From: UBA5018 sp044375975
Lineage (GTDB): Bacteria > Cyanobacteriota > Cyanobacteriia > PCC-6307 > Cyanobiaceae
Direction: 5' to 3'
Assembly (NCBI GenBank): GCA_044375975.1
Contig: JBILLQ010000001.1
Coordinates: 62,001-126,000 of the forward strand
Length of the DNA stretch: 64,000 nt
Within the stretch, counting starts at the first letter, position 1, and every line of letters starts with the position of its first letter. The position numbers and the translations under genes are program-made. Positions 18,445 through 27,786 of the stretch are shown piece after piece. The notes beneath the pieces were generated by a model. The model saw only the letters and a list, made by a program, of their open reading frames with translations. It made no database searches and had not been told where the DNA came from.

Positions 18445-21254
18445 AGCCCCCTCAACAGACCAATGGCGGGGTTCGTCTGCCTGAACTGCTGGCCCCCGCC
18501 GGCAACTGGGATGCCCTGCGGGCGGCGGTGGCCAACGGCGCCGATGCCGTCTATTTCGGGGTGGAGGCCTTCAATGCCCGTCTACGGGCAGCCAACTTTC
18601 AGCGCCAGCAGCTGCCGGAACTGATGCACTGGCTGCACCAGCGCGGCGTTAAGGGCTTTCTCACCGTGAACGTGCTGATCTTTCCTGATGAACTGGAAGA
18701 TGCGGCTCAATTGGTGCTGGAGGCCAGCGCCGCCGGCGTAGACGCCCTGATCGTGCAAGACATCGGCCTGGCCCGGCTAGCCCGCAGCCTGGCGCCCCAG
18801 CTGGCGATCCATGGATCCACCCAGATGTCGATCACCAGCGCTGCCGGTGTGGCCCAGGCTGCCGCCCTGGGCTGTGAGCGCGTGGTGCTGGCCCGGGAAT
18901 TGACCCTGCGGGATCTGACCCGCATCCAGGGCCAACTGGATCAGCGGCGTCTGGCCATGCCCCTGGAGATGTTCGTGCATGGCGCCCTCTGTGTGGCCTA
19001 TTCTGGCCAGTGCCTCACCAGCGAAGCGCTCGGTCAACGCAGTGCCAACAGGGGTGAGTGTGCCCAGGCCTGCCGGCTTCCCTATCAGTTGATTGTCGAT
19101 GGCCAGGAGCGCGATCTAGGCGACCAGCGTTATCTGCTCTCCCCCCAGGATCTAGCGGCCTGGGAACTATTGCCGCAGCTGGTGGAAATCGGCATCGCCA
19201 GTCTCAAAATCGAAGGTCGGCTCAAGGACGCCAGCTACGTGGCGGCGGTCACCGATGCCTATCGCCGCAGCCTGGATCAAACCAAGGCAGCTGCTGTTCG
19301 GCAAAGCCATCGCCAAATACATGGGCAAGGGAAAGACCCAGACCCAGACCAAGACCAAGACCAAGACCAAGACCAAGACCAAGACCAAGACCAAGACCAA
19401 GACCAAGACCAAACAGACTTGGCTGCGGAGGCGGTTGATGCGGCTTTGTCTCCACCGGGAAGCGACCAGCCTGTGGCTGAGGCCTGCGCCAACCTGGAAC
19501 TGAGTTTTTCCCGGGGCCTTGGCCAAGGCTGGCTGCAGGGCGTTAACCATCGCCAGCTGGTGCATGGCCGCTGGAGCAAGAAACGCGGGCCCCTGATCGG
19601 GCAGTTGGAAAAGATCGAGCCCAGTGGCTGGTGGTTACTGCGCTGCTCTCGGCAACTAAGGCCAGGTCATGGCCTGGTCTTCGAGGCGCCCAGCCCCGAC
19701 CCGCTGCTGCCGCCCGAGGAGATCGGTGGAAGGGTGATGGCCGTCGAGCGGCGCCGGCCGGGCTTGCTGGCACTGCGCCTGGGGCCTGGCCGCCTGGATG
19801 CGAGGCGGCTGCGGCCAGGGGCCCCCTGTTGGCTCAGCAGTGATCCGCTGCTGGAGCGCCAGTGGCAGCGCCAAGCCAACGGCCCCACCCCCCCTGTCGC
19901 TCAACCCCTCACCCTGGCGGTGCGAGGGGGGCTGAATCAACCGCTTGAACTGATCCTGATCGCCGTGGCGGAGCGGGCGCTGGCGCTGCCTTTGGTGCTG
20001 CGCTCCCAGCTGCCACTGGCGGCGGCCACCGGCAGCGGCCTGGATCGCCAGCGACTGGAAGCTCAACTGGGCCGGCTAGGGGGCAGCGGTTGGCGGCTGG
20101 CTTCTCTGCAGCTGGATCTGCCGGACAACCTGTTCCTCCCGGTGGCCGAACTCAACCGGCTGAGGCGCCAATTGGTAGAAGAACTCGCCGAGCTAATTCC
20201 CTCAGCCCCAGCCTCTACCCATAACTCAGCCTCAGCCCCAGCCCCAGCATCTGCATCTGCCGCTCCCAGTAACTGGGAGCCCAGTCATTTATCTAGTCTC
20301 CAGATCGCCGCAATCACCACCGCTGGCCAGCCAGATGGTTACCCAGCAAGCGGGCCAGCCAAAGCGTCAGCCAGCGGGCCAGCCAGCCCACTCAACCCAC
20401 CTGGGGCCGAGCCGGCCCTGCATGTGCTGGTCAGATCTTTGCAGCAATTGGAGGCCCTGCAGGGCTTGCCGCTGCGGTCTGTGATCGCCGAGTTGGAGCA
20501 GCCGCGGGAATTGCGGGAGGCGGTGGCCATGGGCCGGGGTTGCTGGCCCGATGGCCTCTGGTTGGCCGGCGCCAGAATCACGCGCCCCGATGAGGCCTGG
20601 AGTCTCGAACCGCTGCTGCGGGCTGAGCCCAGTGGCTTCCTGGTGCGCAATGCCGATCAACTGGAGCGGCTCACGCCAGCGGCCCCCTGCATCGGCGATT
20701 TCGCCTTGAACGTGGCTAATCCATTAACCGCCGCCTGGTTCCTGGATCACTGGGGATTACAGCGGATCACCGCCAGCTATGACCTCGCCCTACCCCAACT
20801 GCTGCAGTTGGTGGCCGGCTGCCCCAGTGGCAGCGTGGAGGTGACTGTGCACCAACACATGCCTCTGTTTCACATGGAGCACTGCCTGTTTTGTGCCTTT
20901 CTCAGTGATGGGCATGACCACACCGACTGCGGCAGGCCCTGTGAGCAGCACCAGGTGCTGCTAAGAGACCGCAGTGGCGCTGAACATCCACTGCGGGCAG
21001 ATCTCGGTTGCCGCAACACTCTGTTCAATGCCCGGGCCCAAACCGCGGCCGAGGCCCTGCCCCAGCTGCGCAAGGCCGGGGTGAGCCACCTGCGGTTGGA
21101 GTTGCTGAATGAGACCGCCGAACAGGCCAGGCTCAGGGTGGAGCAGTACCTCGCCGCCCTGGCTGGGCGGCTCAGCGGCAGGGAGCTGTGGCGCAGCGAG
21201 CAACTGGACAGTCGGCTGGGGGTGACCCGCGGCAGCCTCAAGGCCAGTCGCTAG
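18441..21254 (+). CDS. Peptidase U32 family protein with large C-terminal extension
   Basis: This 937-residue protein starts PELLAPAGNWDALRAAVANGADAVYFG and carries the U32 signature region HGALCVAYSGQCL followed by NRGECAQACRLPY near residues 180-215. Bacterial U32 proteins include RlhA, which hydroxylates C2501 of 23S rRNA, and YhbU/YegQ relatives; a protease role is doubtful. The long C-terminal part matches the DUF3656-containing cyanobacterial forms. An insertion of repeated Asp-Gln at residues 299-324 and a Ser/Ala/Pro-rich stretch at about residues 590-650 look like expanded low-complexity linkers between domains. Confidence 0.85.
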   Translation: MKPPQQTNGGVRLPELLAPAGNWDALRAAVANGADAVYFGVEAFNARLRAANFQRQQLPELMHWLHQRGVKGFLTVNVLIFPDELEDAAQLVLEASAAGVDALIVQDIGLARLARSLAPQLAIHGSTQMSITSAAGVAQAAALGCERVVLARELTLRDLTRIQGQLDQRRLAMPLEMFVHGALCVAYSGQCLTSEALGQRSANRGECAQACRLPYQLIVDGQERDLGDQRYLLSPQDLAAWELLPQLVEIGIASLKIEGRLKDASYVAAVTDAYRRSLDQTKAAAVRQSHRQIHGQGKDPDPDQDQDQDQDQDQDQDQDQDQDQTDLAAEAVDAALSPPGSDQPVAEACANLELSFSRGLGQGWLQGVNHRQLVHGRWSKKRGPLIGQLEKIEPSGWWLLRCSRQLRPGHGLVFEAPSPDPLLPPEEIGGRVMAVERRRPGLLALRLGPGRLDARRLRPGAPCWLSSDPLLERQWQRQANGPTPPVAQPLTLAVRGGLNQPLELILIAVAERALALPLVLRSQLPLAAATGSGLDRQRLEAQLGRLGGSGWRLASLQLDLPDNLFLPVAELNRLRRQLVEELAELIPSAPASTHNSASAPAPASASAAPSNWEPSHLSSLQIAAITTAGQPDGYPASGPAKASASGPASPLNPPGAEPALHVLVRSLQQLEALQGLPLRSVIAELEQPRELREAVAMGRGCWPDGLWLAGARITRPDEAWSLEPLLRAEPSGFLVRNADQLERLTPAAPCIGDFALNVANPLTAAWFLDHWGLQRITASYDLALPQLLQLVAGCPSGSVEVTVHQHMPLFHMEHCLFCAFLSDGHDHTDCGRPCEQHQVLLRDRSGAEHPLRADLGCRNTLFNARAQTAAEALPQLRKAGVSHLRLELLNETAEQARLRVEQYLAALAGRLSGRELWRSEQLDSRLGVTRGSLKASR
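19335..19412. repeat. Hexanucleotide microsatellite inside the U32 gene
   Basis: Two GACCCA units are followed by eleven perfect GACCAA units, 78 bp in all. In frame it encodes Asp-Pro twice and then Asp-Gln eleven times. The two other forward frames also stay open through the repeat, which creates long false frames here. Confidence 0.97.
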
Positions 21255-21263
21255 CCCCAAAGT

Positions 21264-21416
21264 TCAGTCGATGAGAGCACTGGCCCCAGGCGGTAGCGCC
21301 AAGTAGCGGCGCCAGGCAGTGGAAACGCGATATTCAAGCTCTGTAGCCGTTGGCCGCGAGACAGCCTTTAGCATCTGGGCCGAGGCTGGCTCAGCCAGGC
21401 ACTGGCCAGTCACCAC
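21264..21416 (-). CDS. Possible small hypothetical protein
   Basis: An open frame of about 50 codons ends at a TGA at 21264 and can begin at GTG 21416 or 21413. The end reads ATELEYRVSTAWRRYLALPPGASALID, whose composition looks protein-like (aromatic and Arg pairs, then LPPGAS). The frame stays open upstream to a TAA near 21476. No convincing ribosome site was found and I do not recognise a family. It converges on the U32 gene. Confidence 0.35.
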   Translation of the reverse strand: MVTGQCLAEPASAQMLKAVSRPTATELEYRVSTAWRRYLALPPGASALID

Positions 21417-21811
21417 CTGCCCAGTCAGCGCCAGCGGGCGGGGGAGAGCCGCCCAGGCCTGAAGGCTCTCTTAACGTTGGTGGCGGGGGCGTGGCGTACA
21501 GTGAATCGTTGATCACTGGTTTGCACCAAACCCAAGCGCAGGTTTGATCGGGTCCGAGCTGAATCTTGACACAGGTTCTCCCGGTGACGGGTGGAGCCCT
21601 GCCCCCTGATAAATGCTTGTCACCGATAAAATCGACTGCTGGTGGTGATTCGGAAACGGGTCATTACAGGGAATGATTTGAGGCGATTGTGTTCAAGCGG
21701 ACCCTCCGGTCCCCTGCATCAGGTTCCGATCCATCAGGTTTCGATAAACCCAAGGCCCAGCAATGCTGGCCGGCTTATCAGATTCCTTATCTCCCCCACG
21801 ATTTTGTCTTC
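21417..21811. other. Intergenic region upstream of typA
   Basis: This stretch presumably contains the typA promoter and leader. An in-frame extension of typA to 21689 lacks family similarity and is not counted as coding. I could not identify a known sRNA or riboswitch. Confidence 0.4.
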
Positions 21812-23620
21812 ATGAGCGGCGCACACACTGGCACGCCGATTCGCAATATCGCGATCATTGCCCACGTTGACCACGGCAAGACCACGCTCGTAGACGCGCT
21901 GCTTGCCCAATCGGGCATCTTCCGCGACAACGAAGCCGTGCCCACCTGCGTGATGGACTCCAACGATTTGGAGCGTGAGCGCGGTATCACCATTCTCTCC
22001 AAGAACACCGCCGTAGACTACGAAGGAATTCGTATCAACATTGTCGATACCCCTGGCCACGCCGATTTTGGCGGTGAAGTGGAGCGGGTGCTGGGCATGG
22101 TGGATGGCTGTCTGTTGATTGTCGACGCGAACGAGGGCCCGATGCCTCAAACTCGCTTCGTGCTCAAGAAGGCGCTGGAAAAGGGGCTGCGCCCAATCGT
22201 ATTTGTCAATAAGATTGATCGGGCCAGGGTAGACCCCGAGATCGCTGTAGATAAAGTGCTCGATCTGTTCCTGGAGCTAGGCGCAGATGACGATCAGTGT
22301 GATTTTACCTACCTATTTGGTAGCGGCATGGCCGGCTATGCCAAGCCGGATATGAAGACTGAAAGCGACAGTATGCGCCCTCTCTTCGATGCCATTCTGC
22401 GCCACGTTCCACCGCCGGTAGGCGATCCCACCAAGCCACTGCAATTACAGGTAACCACTCTCGACTACAGTGATTTCCTGGGCCGAATCATGATCGGCCG
22501 TATTCATAATGGCACCATTAAGGCTGGCCAGCCCGCCGCCTTAATTCGCGATGACGGCAAGATCAAACGCGGTCGGATCAGCAAACTGCTGGGCTTTAAG
22601 GGCCTGCAGCGGGTTGAAATCGAGGAGGCCTCCGCCGGCGATCTGGTGGCTGTCTGCGGTTTTGATGAGGTGAATATTGGCGAGACAATCGCCTGCCCCG
22701 ACAACCCGGAGGCCCTGCCGCTGATCAAGGTGGATGAACCCACCCTGCAGATGACCTTTGTGGTCAACGACTCTCCCTTTGCCGGTAAGGAAGGCAAGTT
22801 CGTCACCAGCCGTCAGATTCGCGACCGGCTGCAGAAGGAACTGCTCACCAATGTGGCTCTGAGGGTAGAGGACACCGATTCACCCGATCGTTGGGCTGTC
22901 AGTGGCCGCGGTGAACTGCACCTGGGCATCTTGATCGAAACAATGCGCCGCGAAGGCTATGAGTTTCAGGTCTCCCAGCCCCAGGTGATCTACCGCACCA
23001 TCAACGGCACCCCCAACGAACCCTTCGAAACCCTGGTGCTGGATGTGCCGGAAGAGTCCGTGGGCTCTTGCATTGAAAAGCTGGGCATCCGCAAGGCGGA
23101 GATGCAGAACATGGAAAACACCAATGATGGCCGCACCCAGCTGGAATTCATCGTGCCCTCCCGGGGCTTGATTGGTTTCCGTGGTGAATTCATCCGAGCC
23201 ACCCGCGGCGAGGGCATCATGAGCCACTCCTTCCTCGATTACCGGGAGATGCAGGGTGACTTTGATACCCGACGCAATGGAGTTCTCATTTCCTTTGAAG
23301 AAGGTGTAGCCACCTTCTATGCACTAAAAAATGCCGAGGATCGGGGCCAATACTTTATTAGCCCTGGCGTCAAAGTGTATAAGGGCATGATCGTGGGCGA
23401 AAACAACCGGCCCCAGGATCTGGAGATCAACGTCTGCAAGACCAAGCAGCTCACCAACATGCGATCTGCCGGCGCTGAAGAACTTGATACCCTACAGGCT
23501 CCCTTGCAAATGACCCTCGAAAGAGCTCTGGAATATATCGGCCCTGACGAAATGCTCGAAGTTACCCCCGAATCGATTCGGCTCCGCAAGTTGCCGGCCA
23601 AGAAAGCCGCCAAGCGCTGA
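21812..23620 (+). CDS. typA: Ribosome-associated GTPase TypA/BipA
   Basis: About 602 residues, the normal length for BipA. It has G1 AHVDHGKTTL, the switch I region with RERGITILSKNTAV, G3 DTPGHADFGGEVERV and G4 NKIDR, followed by EF-Tu-like domain II and the BipA-specific C-terminal region (SRGLIGFRGEFIRATRGEGIMSHSF). It acts on the 70S ribosome in 50S biogenesis and stress adaptation. The ATG at 21812 was chosen because MSGAHTGTPIRNIAIIAHVDHGK aligns with the family N-terminus. Confidence 0.97.
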   Translation: MSGAHTGTPIRNIAIIAHVDHGKTTLVDALLAQSGIFRDNEAVPTCVMDSNDLERERGITILSKNTAVDYEGIRINIVDTPGHADFGGEVERVLGMVDGCLLIVDANEGPMPQTRFVLKKALEKGLRPIVFVNKIDRARVDPEIAVDKVLDLFLELGADDDQCDFTYLFGSGMAGYAKPDMKTESDSMRPLFDAILRHVPPPVGDPTKPLQLQVTTLDYSDFLGRIMIGRIHNGTIKAGQPAALIRDDGKIKRGRISKLLGFKGLQRVEIEEASAGDLVAVCGFDEVNIGETIACPDNPEALPLIKVDEPTLQMTFVVNDSPFAGKEGKFVTSRQIRDRLQKELLTNVALRVEDTDSPDRWAVSGRGELHLGILIETMRREGYEFQVSQPQVIYRTINGTPNEPFETLVLDVPEESVGSCIEKLGIRKAEMQNMENTNDGRTQLEFIVPSRGLIGFRGEFIRATRGEGIMSHSFLDYREMQGDFDTRRNGVLISFEEGVATFYALKNAEDRGQYFISPGVKVYKGMIVGENNRPQDLEINVCKTKQLTNMRSAGAEELDTLQAPLQMTLERALEYIGPDEMLEVTPESIRLRKLPAKKAAKR

Positions 23621-23634
23621 ATCCTGCGATCCTG

Positions 23635-23664
23635 GCCCTGCACAAGCTTTAGCCTCTGCAGGGC
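23635..23664 (+). terminator. Hairpin after typA, possible terminator
   Basis: GCCCTGCA and TGCAGGGC form an eight-base stem around a 14-base loop 14 bp after the typA stop. There is no T run, so it may act as an mRNA 3'-end stabiliser rather than a classical terminator. Confidence 0.45.
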
Positions 23665-23782
23665 TTCCTAACCAATGGGAAATATTTGAGCTAATTCTCC
23701 TACCAAGCGCCGAGGTAAGTATTGCACTTAGCACTGCTTATTGAGTAATATTTTACTGAGCACTTCCTATTGGGGGTAGATT

Positions 23783-24178
23783 GTGCAAGATGAGGAACTG
23801 CAGCTTTTGGCAGATCCGAGGTTGGCGGAGGCAAAAAAGCTGTTCAATGACGGTGAATGGCATGACTGCCACGACCTGTTTGAGGAGCTCTGGCATGAAA
23901 CCTGTGGTCCAATGCGGCCCGTATTGCAGGGAATCCTGCAGGTGGCCGTGGCCCAGTTACATCTGGAGCGGGGCAACGGCCGTGGGGCGATGATCCTGTT
24001 TGGCGAGGGGTTGGGGCGGTTGCAGACCTGCGGCGATCAGGCCCTGGAAATTCCCCTTGAGCCCCTGCGCAGCTGCATCCGCAGCCGACTCCAGGCCCTG
24101 CAGAGTGACCAGCCCCTACAGGACCTGCCAATACCTCACCTGGGCCAGGGCCGGGGGGGCGAGGCTCACAATCTGTAA
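23783..24178 (+). CDS. DUF309 domain-containing protein
   Basis: This 131-residue protein starts at GTG 23783 and carries the DUF309 signature KLFNDGEWHDCHDLFEELWHE with several conserved His and acidic residues, then VLQGILQVAVAQLHLERGN. DUF309 proteins are small helical proteins common in cyanobacteria and Bacillales; their biochemical role is unknown. The gene precedes the lpt operon by 39 bp and might be its first member. Confidence 0.85.
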   Translation: MQDEELQLLADPRLAEAKKLFNDGEWHDCHDLFEELWHETCGPMRPVLQGILQVAVAQLHLERGNGRGAMILFGEGLGRLQTCGDQALEIPLEPLRSCIRSRLQALQSDQPLQDLPIPHLGQGRGGEAHNL

Positions 24179-24217
24179 ATTGCAAACAAACCCCATGGGG
24201 GAAGCGAGCGCTTGGGC

Positions 24218-24859
24218 ATGATTCGAATACTTGCCTATCAATGCGGCGGCTTGGGTTGGCGCCTCAACTCGCCCCGGGCGGCCACCAGGATTGCCCTTAG
24301 CGGCCTGGGTTTGCTGATGGGGCTGGTCACAGTCGTGCAGGCCCAGGTGACTCCCGCCGCGCCTGGCCCCAGCCCCACCCCTGGCCAGGTCACCATCGAG
24401 TCGGATTTGCAACGTGCCGACAACAGGACAGGTGTGATCACAGCCACTGGCAACGTGCGCATCGTCTATCCAGAACAGAGGGTGGTGGCCACCGCCCGGC
24501 AAGCCCAATACTTCAGCAAAGAGGGGCGCGTAGTTCTCACTGGAGACGTGGATGTGGTGCAGACCGACGGCCACTCCCTGCGCGCTGAGCGGGTCATCTA
24601 TGACCTGAATAGCCAGCGGCTGGTGGCCGAGCCCCCCAGCCATGAGCAGGTATTCAGCAAGGTGCTGCTGCCACCTAGCAAAAATGCTCCAGTTACCGGT
24701 TCCCAACCCAACACTTCCCAGCCCAACACTTCCCAGCCGAACAGTCATAAATCCATAAGTCCCCAATCCAGCGGGCTCAACTCCACTGGGGCTCAATCCA
24801 GCAGGGCGCAGCCCACCAGCAATTCGAGCCGCTCCCAAGACCCCAGTGCCGCTCCATGA
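24218..24859 (+). CDS. lptA: LptA/OstA-like lipopolysaccharide transport protein
   Basis: About 213 residues with an N-terminal hydrophobic export segment ending near VVQAQVTP, then an OstA domain (TIESDLQRADNRTGVITATGNVRIVYPEQRVVATARQAQYFSKEGRVVLTGDV). The protein bridges the periplasm for LPS delivery. The C-terminal 60 residues are Ser/Pro/Asn-rich and include a 15-bp tandem repeat. The ATG at 24218 is preferred to an upstream TTG. Its stop overlaps the start of lptB. Confidence 0.8.
   Translation: MIRILAYQCGGLGWRLNSPRAATRIALSGLGLLMGLVTVVQAQVTPAAPGPSPTPGQVTIESDLQRADNRTGVITATGNVRIVYPEQRVVATARQAQYFSKEGRVVLTGDVDVVQTDGHSLRAERVIYDLNSQRLVAEPPSHEQVFSKVLLPPSKNAPVTGSQPNTSQPNTSQPNSHKSISPQSSGLNSTGAQSSRAQPTSNSSRSQDPSAAP
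24705..24740. repeat. 15-bp direct repeat in the lptA 3' end
   Basis: The unit CAACACTTCCCAGCC occurs twice in tandem with flanking partial copies. It encodes repeated Gln-Pro-Asn-Thr-Ser in the tail of LptA. Confidence 0.8.
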
Positions 24860-25584
24860 GTTTGTTGCTGGATCAGGTAAGCCTCAGCCTCGGGGGCAGG
24901 CCGCTGGTGAACCAGGTGACCCTGGAGCTACATCCAGGAGAGGTGGTGGGTCTGCTGGGCCCCAACGGTGCCGGCAAGACCACCACCTTCAGTCTGGTGA
25001 CTGGGCTGCTGCGTCCCGATCGGGGCCAGGTGCTTTTGGATGGCGAAGCTGTTCAAGCCCTGCCGATGCCGATGCGGGCGCGGCGCGGCATTGGCTATCT
25101 GCCCCAGGAAGCCAGTGTTTTCCGCCAGCTCAGCGTGCGTGACAACCTGCGCCTGGCCCTAGAGGTGAGCCAGGCGCCCCGCTCCCTGCGCCAGCTACGG
25201 CTGGAGGCCTTGATCGAAGAATTTCACCTGGGCCATTTTCAGCACCGTCGGGGCTACCAGCTCTCCGGTGGGGAACGCCGCCGCTGTGAGGTGGCTAGAG
25301 CCCTGGCGGTGGGCGAGGGCGGTCCGCGCTATTTGCTGCTAGATGAACCCTTTGCCGGTGTAGATCCGATGGCGGTGGCGGATTTACAGGCCCTGATCGG
25401 CAGCCTGCGCAGCCGTGGCATGGGGGTGCTGATCACCGATCACAACGTGCGCGAAACCCTGGCGATCACCGATCGCGCCTACATCCTCACCGAAGGCCGC
25501 ATATTGGCCGCCGGCAGCTCGGCTGAGGTGGGCGCCGATCCCCTGGTGCGCCGCCACTATCTCGGGGAGGATTTTCAGCTGTGA
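24856..25584 (+). CDS. lptB: LPS export ABC transporter ATPase LptB
   Basis: This 242-residue ATPase has Walker A GPNGAGKTT near residue 36, the Q-loop in YLPQEASVF, signature LSGGERRRCEVARALA, Walker B YLLLDEPFAGVDPMAV and switch histidine ITDHNVRETL. These match LptB rather than amino-acid transporter ATPases. It drives LPS extraction from the inner membrane with the LptF/G permease encoded next. It overlaps both neighbours by four bases. Confidence 0.95.
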   Translation: MSLLLDQVSLSLGGRPLVNQVTLELHPGEVVGLLGPNGAGKTTTFSLVTGLLRPDRGQVLLDGEAVQALPMPMRARRGIGYLPQEASVFRQLSVRDNLRLALEVSQAPRSLRQLRLEALIEEFHLGHFQHRRGYQLSGGERRRCEVARALAVGEGGPRYLLLDEPFAGVDPMAVADLQALIGSLRSRGMGVLITDHNVRETLAITDRAYILTEGRILAAGSSAEVGADPLVRRHYLGEDFQL

Positions 25585-26795
25585 GTGGAGGGATGAGGGG
25601 GGGGATGAGGGGGGGGCAGTCGAACCTGCGGCCCCTGCTGAGGCCATTGCTCGGTCCCTGGCGGCGGCTGCCCCTGCTCGATCGCTGGCTGCTGGGGGAG
25701 CTGATCGCGCCGCTGCTGTTCGGCATCGCCGCCTTTACCGCGGTCTCCCTGTCGGTGGGAGTGGTTTTCGAACTGGTGCGCCGGGTGGCCGAATCAGGGC
25801 TGCCTGTGTGGATAGCCCTGCAGGTGCTGGGCTATCGCCTGCCCAGTTTTCTGGTGCTTTCTTTTCCGATGGCCACCCTGATGGCGACCCTTTTGGCCTA
25901 TAGCCGCCTATCCAGCGGTAGTGAACTGACGGCACTGCGGAGCATTGGCGTCAGCACCCGTCGCATGGTCGCCCCTGCCCTGGCCATGGCCCTGGTGATG
26001 AGCGCTCTGACATTTGTATTTAATGATCAAATTGTGCCCAAGGCGAATCGAGAAGCCACGATCAGTTTTGAACGGGGATTGGGTCGCGCCGTTACCGCCG
26101 CCAATGGGGAACATGTGCTGTATCCAACCTATGGACAGATCCAGCAGCCCGATGGCAGCGTTGAGAAAGGGCTTAGTCAGCTCTTCTATGCACACAAGTT
26201 TTATGATGGCGAGATGAGAGATGTGACGGTGCTGGATTTTTCCCGCACCGGTCAACGCCAGATGTTGCAGGCCAATAGGGCTCGCTGGAACAACAGAGAG
26301 GGCATGTGGGAATTTCTTGATGGTCGCATTACCAGTGTCGAGATAGGCAGCAGCGCCCTCACCACCAGCGCCCGCTTCGATCGCTACCTCTATCCGATGA
26401 GTCGCAACCCGATTCGCATCGCCGAGCTGCCCACCGACGCCAGCGTGATGACCGTCGGCGAAGCCCGTCGGGCCGAGCGGCTGCTGCGGGAGGCTGGCAA
26501 CCAGCTGGAATCCAGGCGGCTGAGGGTGCGGATCCAGGAAAAGTTCGCCTTTCCGGCCATCTGTCTGGTGTTCGGGCTGATTGGCAGCAGCCTGGGGGTG
26601 AGGCCCCATGTGCGCACCAGCCGCAGCCAGGGCTTTGGCATCAGTGTGCTGCTGATCTTTGGCTACTACTTGATGTCGTTTATCTTCAGCTCCCTGGGCA
26701 TCAAGGGGGCCCTGCTGCCGATCGGGGCCGCCTGGCTACCAGTGCTGATCGGCCTCGGTGGCGGTCTGTGGCTGCTGCGCCAAGCCAGCCGCTGA
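25581..26795 (+). CDS. LptF/LptG-family permease
   Basis: This 404-residue membrane protein belongs to the YjgP/YjgQ family. It begins at GTG 25581 with a Gly/Met-rich repeat, then LLDRWLLGELIAPLLFGIAAFT as the first membrane helix. Further features are the conserved coupling region LPSFLVLSFPMATLMATLLAYSRLSSGSELTALRS, a periplasmic jellyroll segment and three C-terminal helices. It forms the membrane half of the LPS exporter with LptB. Cyanobacteria often have one such permease, so it may act as a homodimer. Confidence 0.9.
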   Translation: MSGGMRGGMRGGQSNLRPLLRPLLGPWRRLPLLDRWLLGELIAPLLFGIAAFTAVSLSVGVVFELVRRVAESGLPVWIALQVLGYRLPSFLVLSFPMATLMATLLAYSRLSSGSELTALRSIGVSTRRMVAPALAMALVMSALTFVFNDQIVPKANREATISFERGLGRAVTAANGEHVLYPTYGQIQQPDGSVEKGLSQLFYAHKFYDGEMRDVTVLDFSRTGQRQMLQANRARWNNREGMWEFLDGRITSVEIGSSALTTSARFDRYLYPMSRNPIRIAELPTDASVMTVGEARRAERLLREAGNQLESRRLRVRIQEKFAFPAICLVFGLIGSSLGVRPHVRTSRSQGFGISVLLIFGYYLMSFIFSSLGIKGALLPIGAAWLPVLIGLGGGLWLLRQASR

Positions 26796-26844
26796 AATTT
26801 GGCTCACAGGGCAGACTGGGGAAACTATTTCTCAATTGCTGCTG

Positions 26845-27786
26845 ATGCTGGGGCTGCCGCTCTCTGACGACCCGGTGATCGCCCTGGGGTTGTTGGCTTT
26901 TGCCCTGCTGCTGCTGGTGCTGCCCATCTCCTTCTGGGCGGTCAGCGGCGGCCGTTCCAGTGGCCTGGTGCGGCTGCTGGTGGCGGCTGCCAACCTGGCC
27001 CTCACCGCCCAATTGGTGCTGCGCTGGTGGGATGCGGGCCACTTTCCGATCAGCAATCTCTATGAATCGCTCTGCTTCCTGGCCTGGGGCTGCACCCTCA
27101 CCCAGTTGCTGGTGGAGCGCAGCTGGAGCTCGCCCCTGGTACCGGCAGCCGCTACGCCGATGGCCTTGGGCTGTGTGGCCTTCGCCAGCTTCGCGCTGCC
27201 CGATCGGCTGCAGGAGGCCTCTCCCCTGGTGCCCGCCCTGCGCTCCAGCTGGCTGGTGATGCACGTAAGCGTGATCATGATCAGCTATGCAGCCCTGTTG
27301 GTGGGCTCGCTTTTGTCTGTAGCGGTGCTGTTCACAGACCGGGGCAATCAATTGCAACTGCGCAGCAATTCGATCGGCAGCGGTTCCTTTCGCCAGGCGC
27401 GCCTGGCCATGGAAGGTCCGCAGCTGGAGGCAGGCCAGTTCAAATTGAGCAGCGAAACCATCGGCATCGCCGAAACGCTCGATTCGCTCAGTTACCGCAC
27501 GATCACCGTTGGCTTTTTGCTGCTATCGGTGGGATTGGTAAGCGGTGCCGTGTGGGCCAACGAGGCCTGGGGCAGCTGGTGGAGCTGGGATCCCAAGGAA
27601 ACCTGGGCTCTGATCTGCTGGCTTGTTTATGCCGCCTACCTGCATACTCGCTTGATTCGCGGCTGGCAGGGCCGCAAACCGGCCATCGTGGCCAGCGCCG
27701 GCCTGGTGGTGATCGCCGTTTGCTATATCGGAGTCAACCTGCTAGGAATTGGCCTGCATAGCTACGGCTGGTTTTTCAACGACTAA
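26845..27786 (+). CDS. ccsA: Cytochrome c biogenesis protein CcsA
   Basis: About 313 residues, mostly hydrophobic. It has the CcsA heme-handling WWD motif WGSWWSWDPKETWAL near residue 255 and conserved membrane histidines in LVMHVSVIMISYA and GLHSYG. With Ccs1 it ligates heme to apocytochromes on the lumenal side of the thylakoid. The frame extends back to 26758, overlapping lptF; the ATG at 26845 gives the usual family length, and a TTG at 26836 is possible. Confidence 0.9.
   Translation: MLGLPLSDDPVIALGLLAFALLLLVLPISFWAVSGGRSSGLVRLLVAAANLALTAQLVLRWWDAGHFPISNLYESLCFLAWGCTLTQLLVERSWSSPLVPAAATPMALGCVAFASFALPDRLQEASPLVPALRSSWLVMHVSVIMISYAALLVGSLLSVAVLFTDRGNQLQLRSNSIGSGSFRQARLAMEGPQLEAGQFKLSSETIGIAETLDSLSYRTITVGFLLLSVGLVSGAVWANEAWGSWWSWDPKETWALICWLVYAAYLHTRLIRGWQGRKPAIVASAGLVVIAVCYIGVNLLGIGLHSYGWFFND

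Noticed and set aside
19167..19579. Several long frames on both strands across the GACCAA repeat
   Set aside because: They arise because a six-base repeat lacks stops in any frame; the U32 frame has conserved motifs on both sides.
21689..21811. N-terminal extension of TypA
   Set aside because: The extra 41 residues are not family-like; the ATG at 21812 matches the BipA N-terminus.
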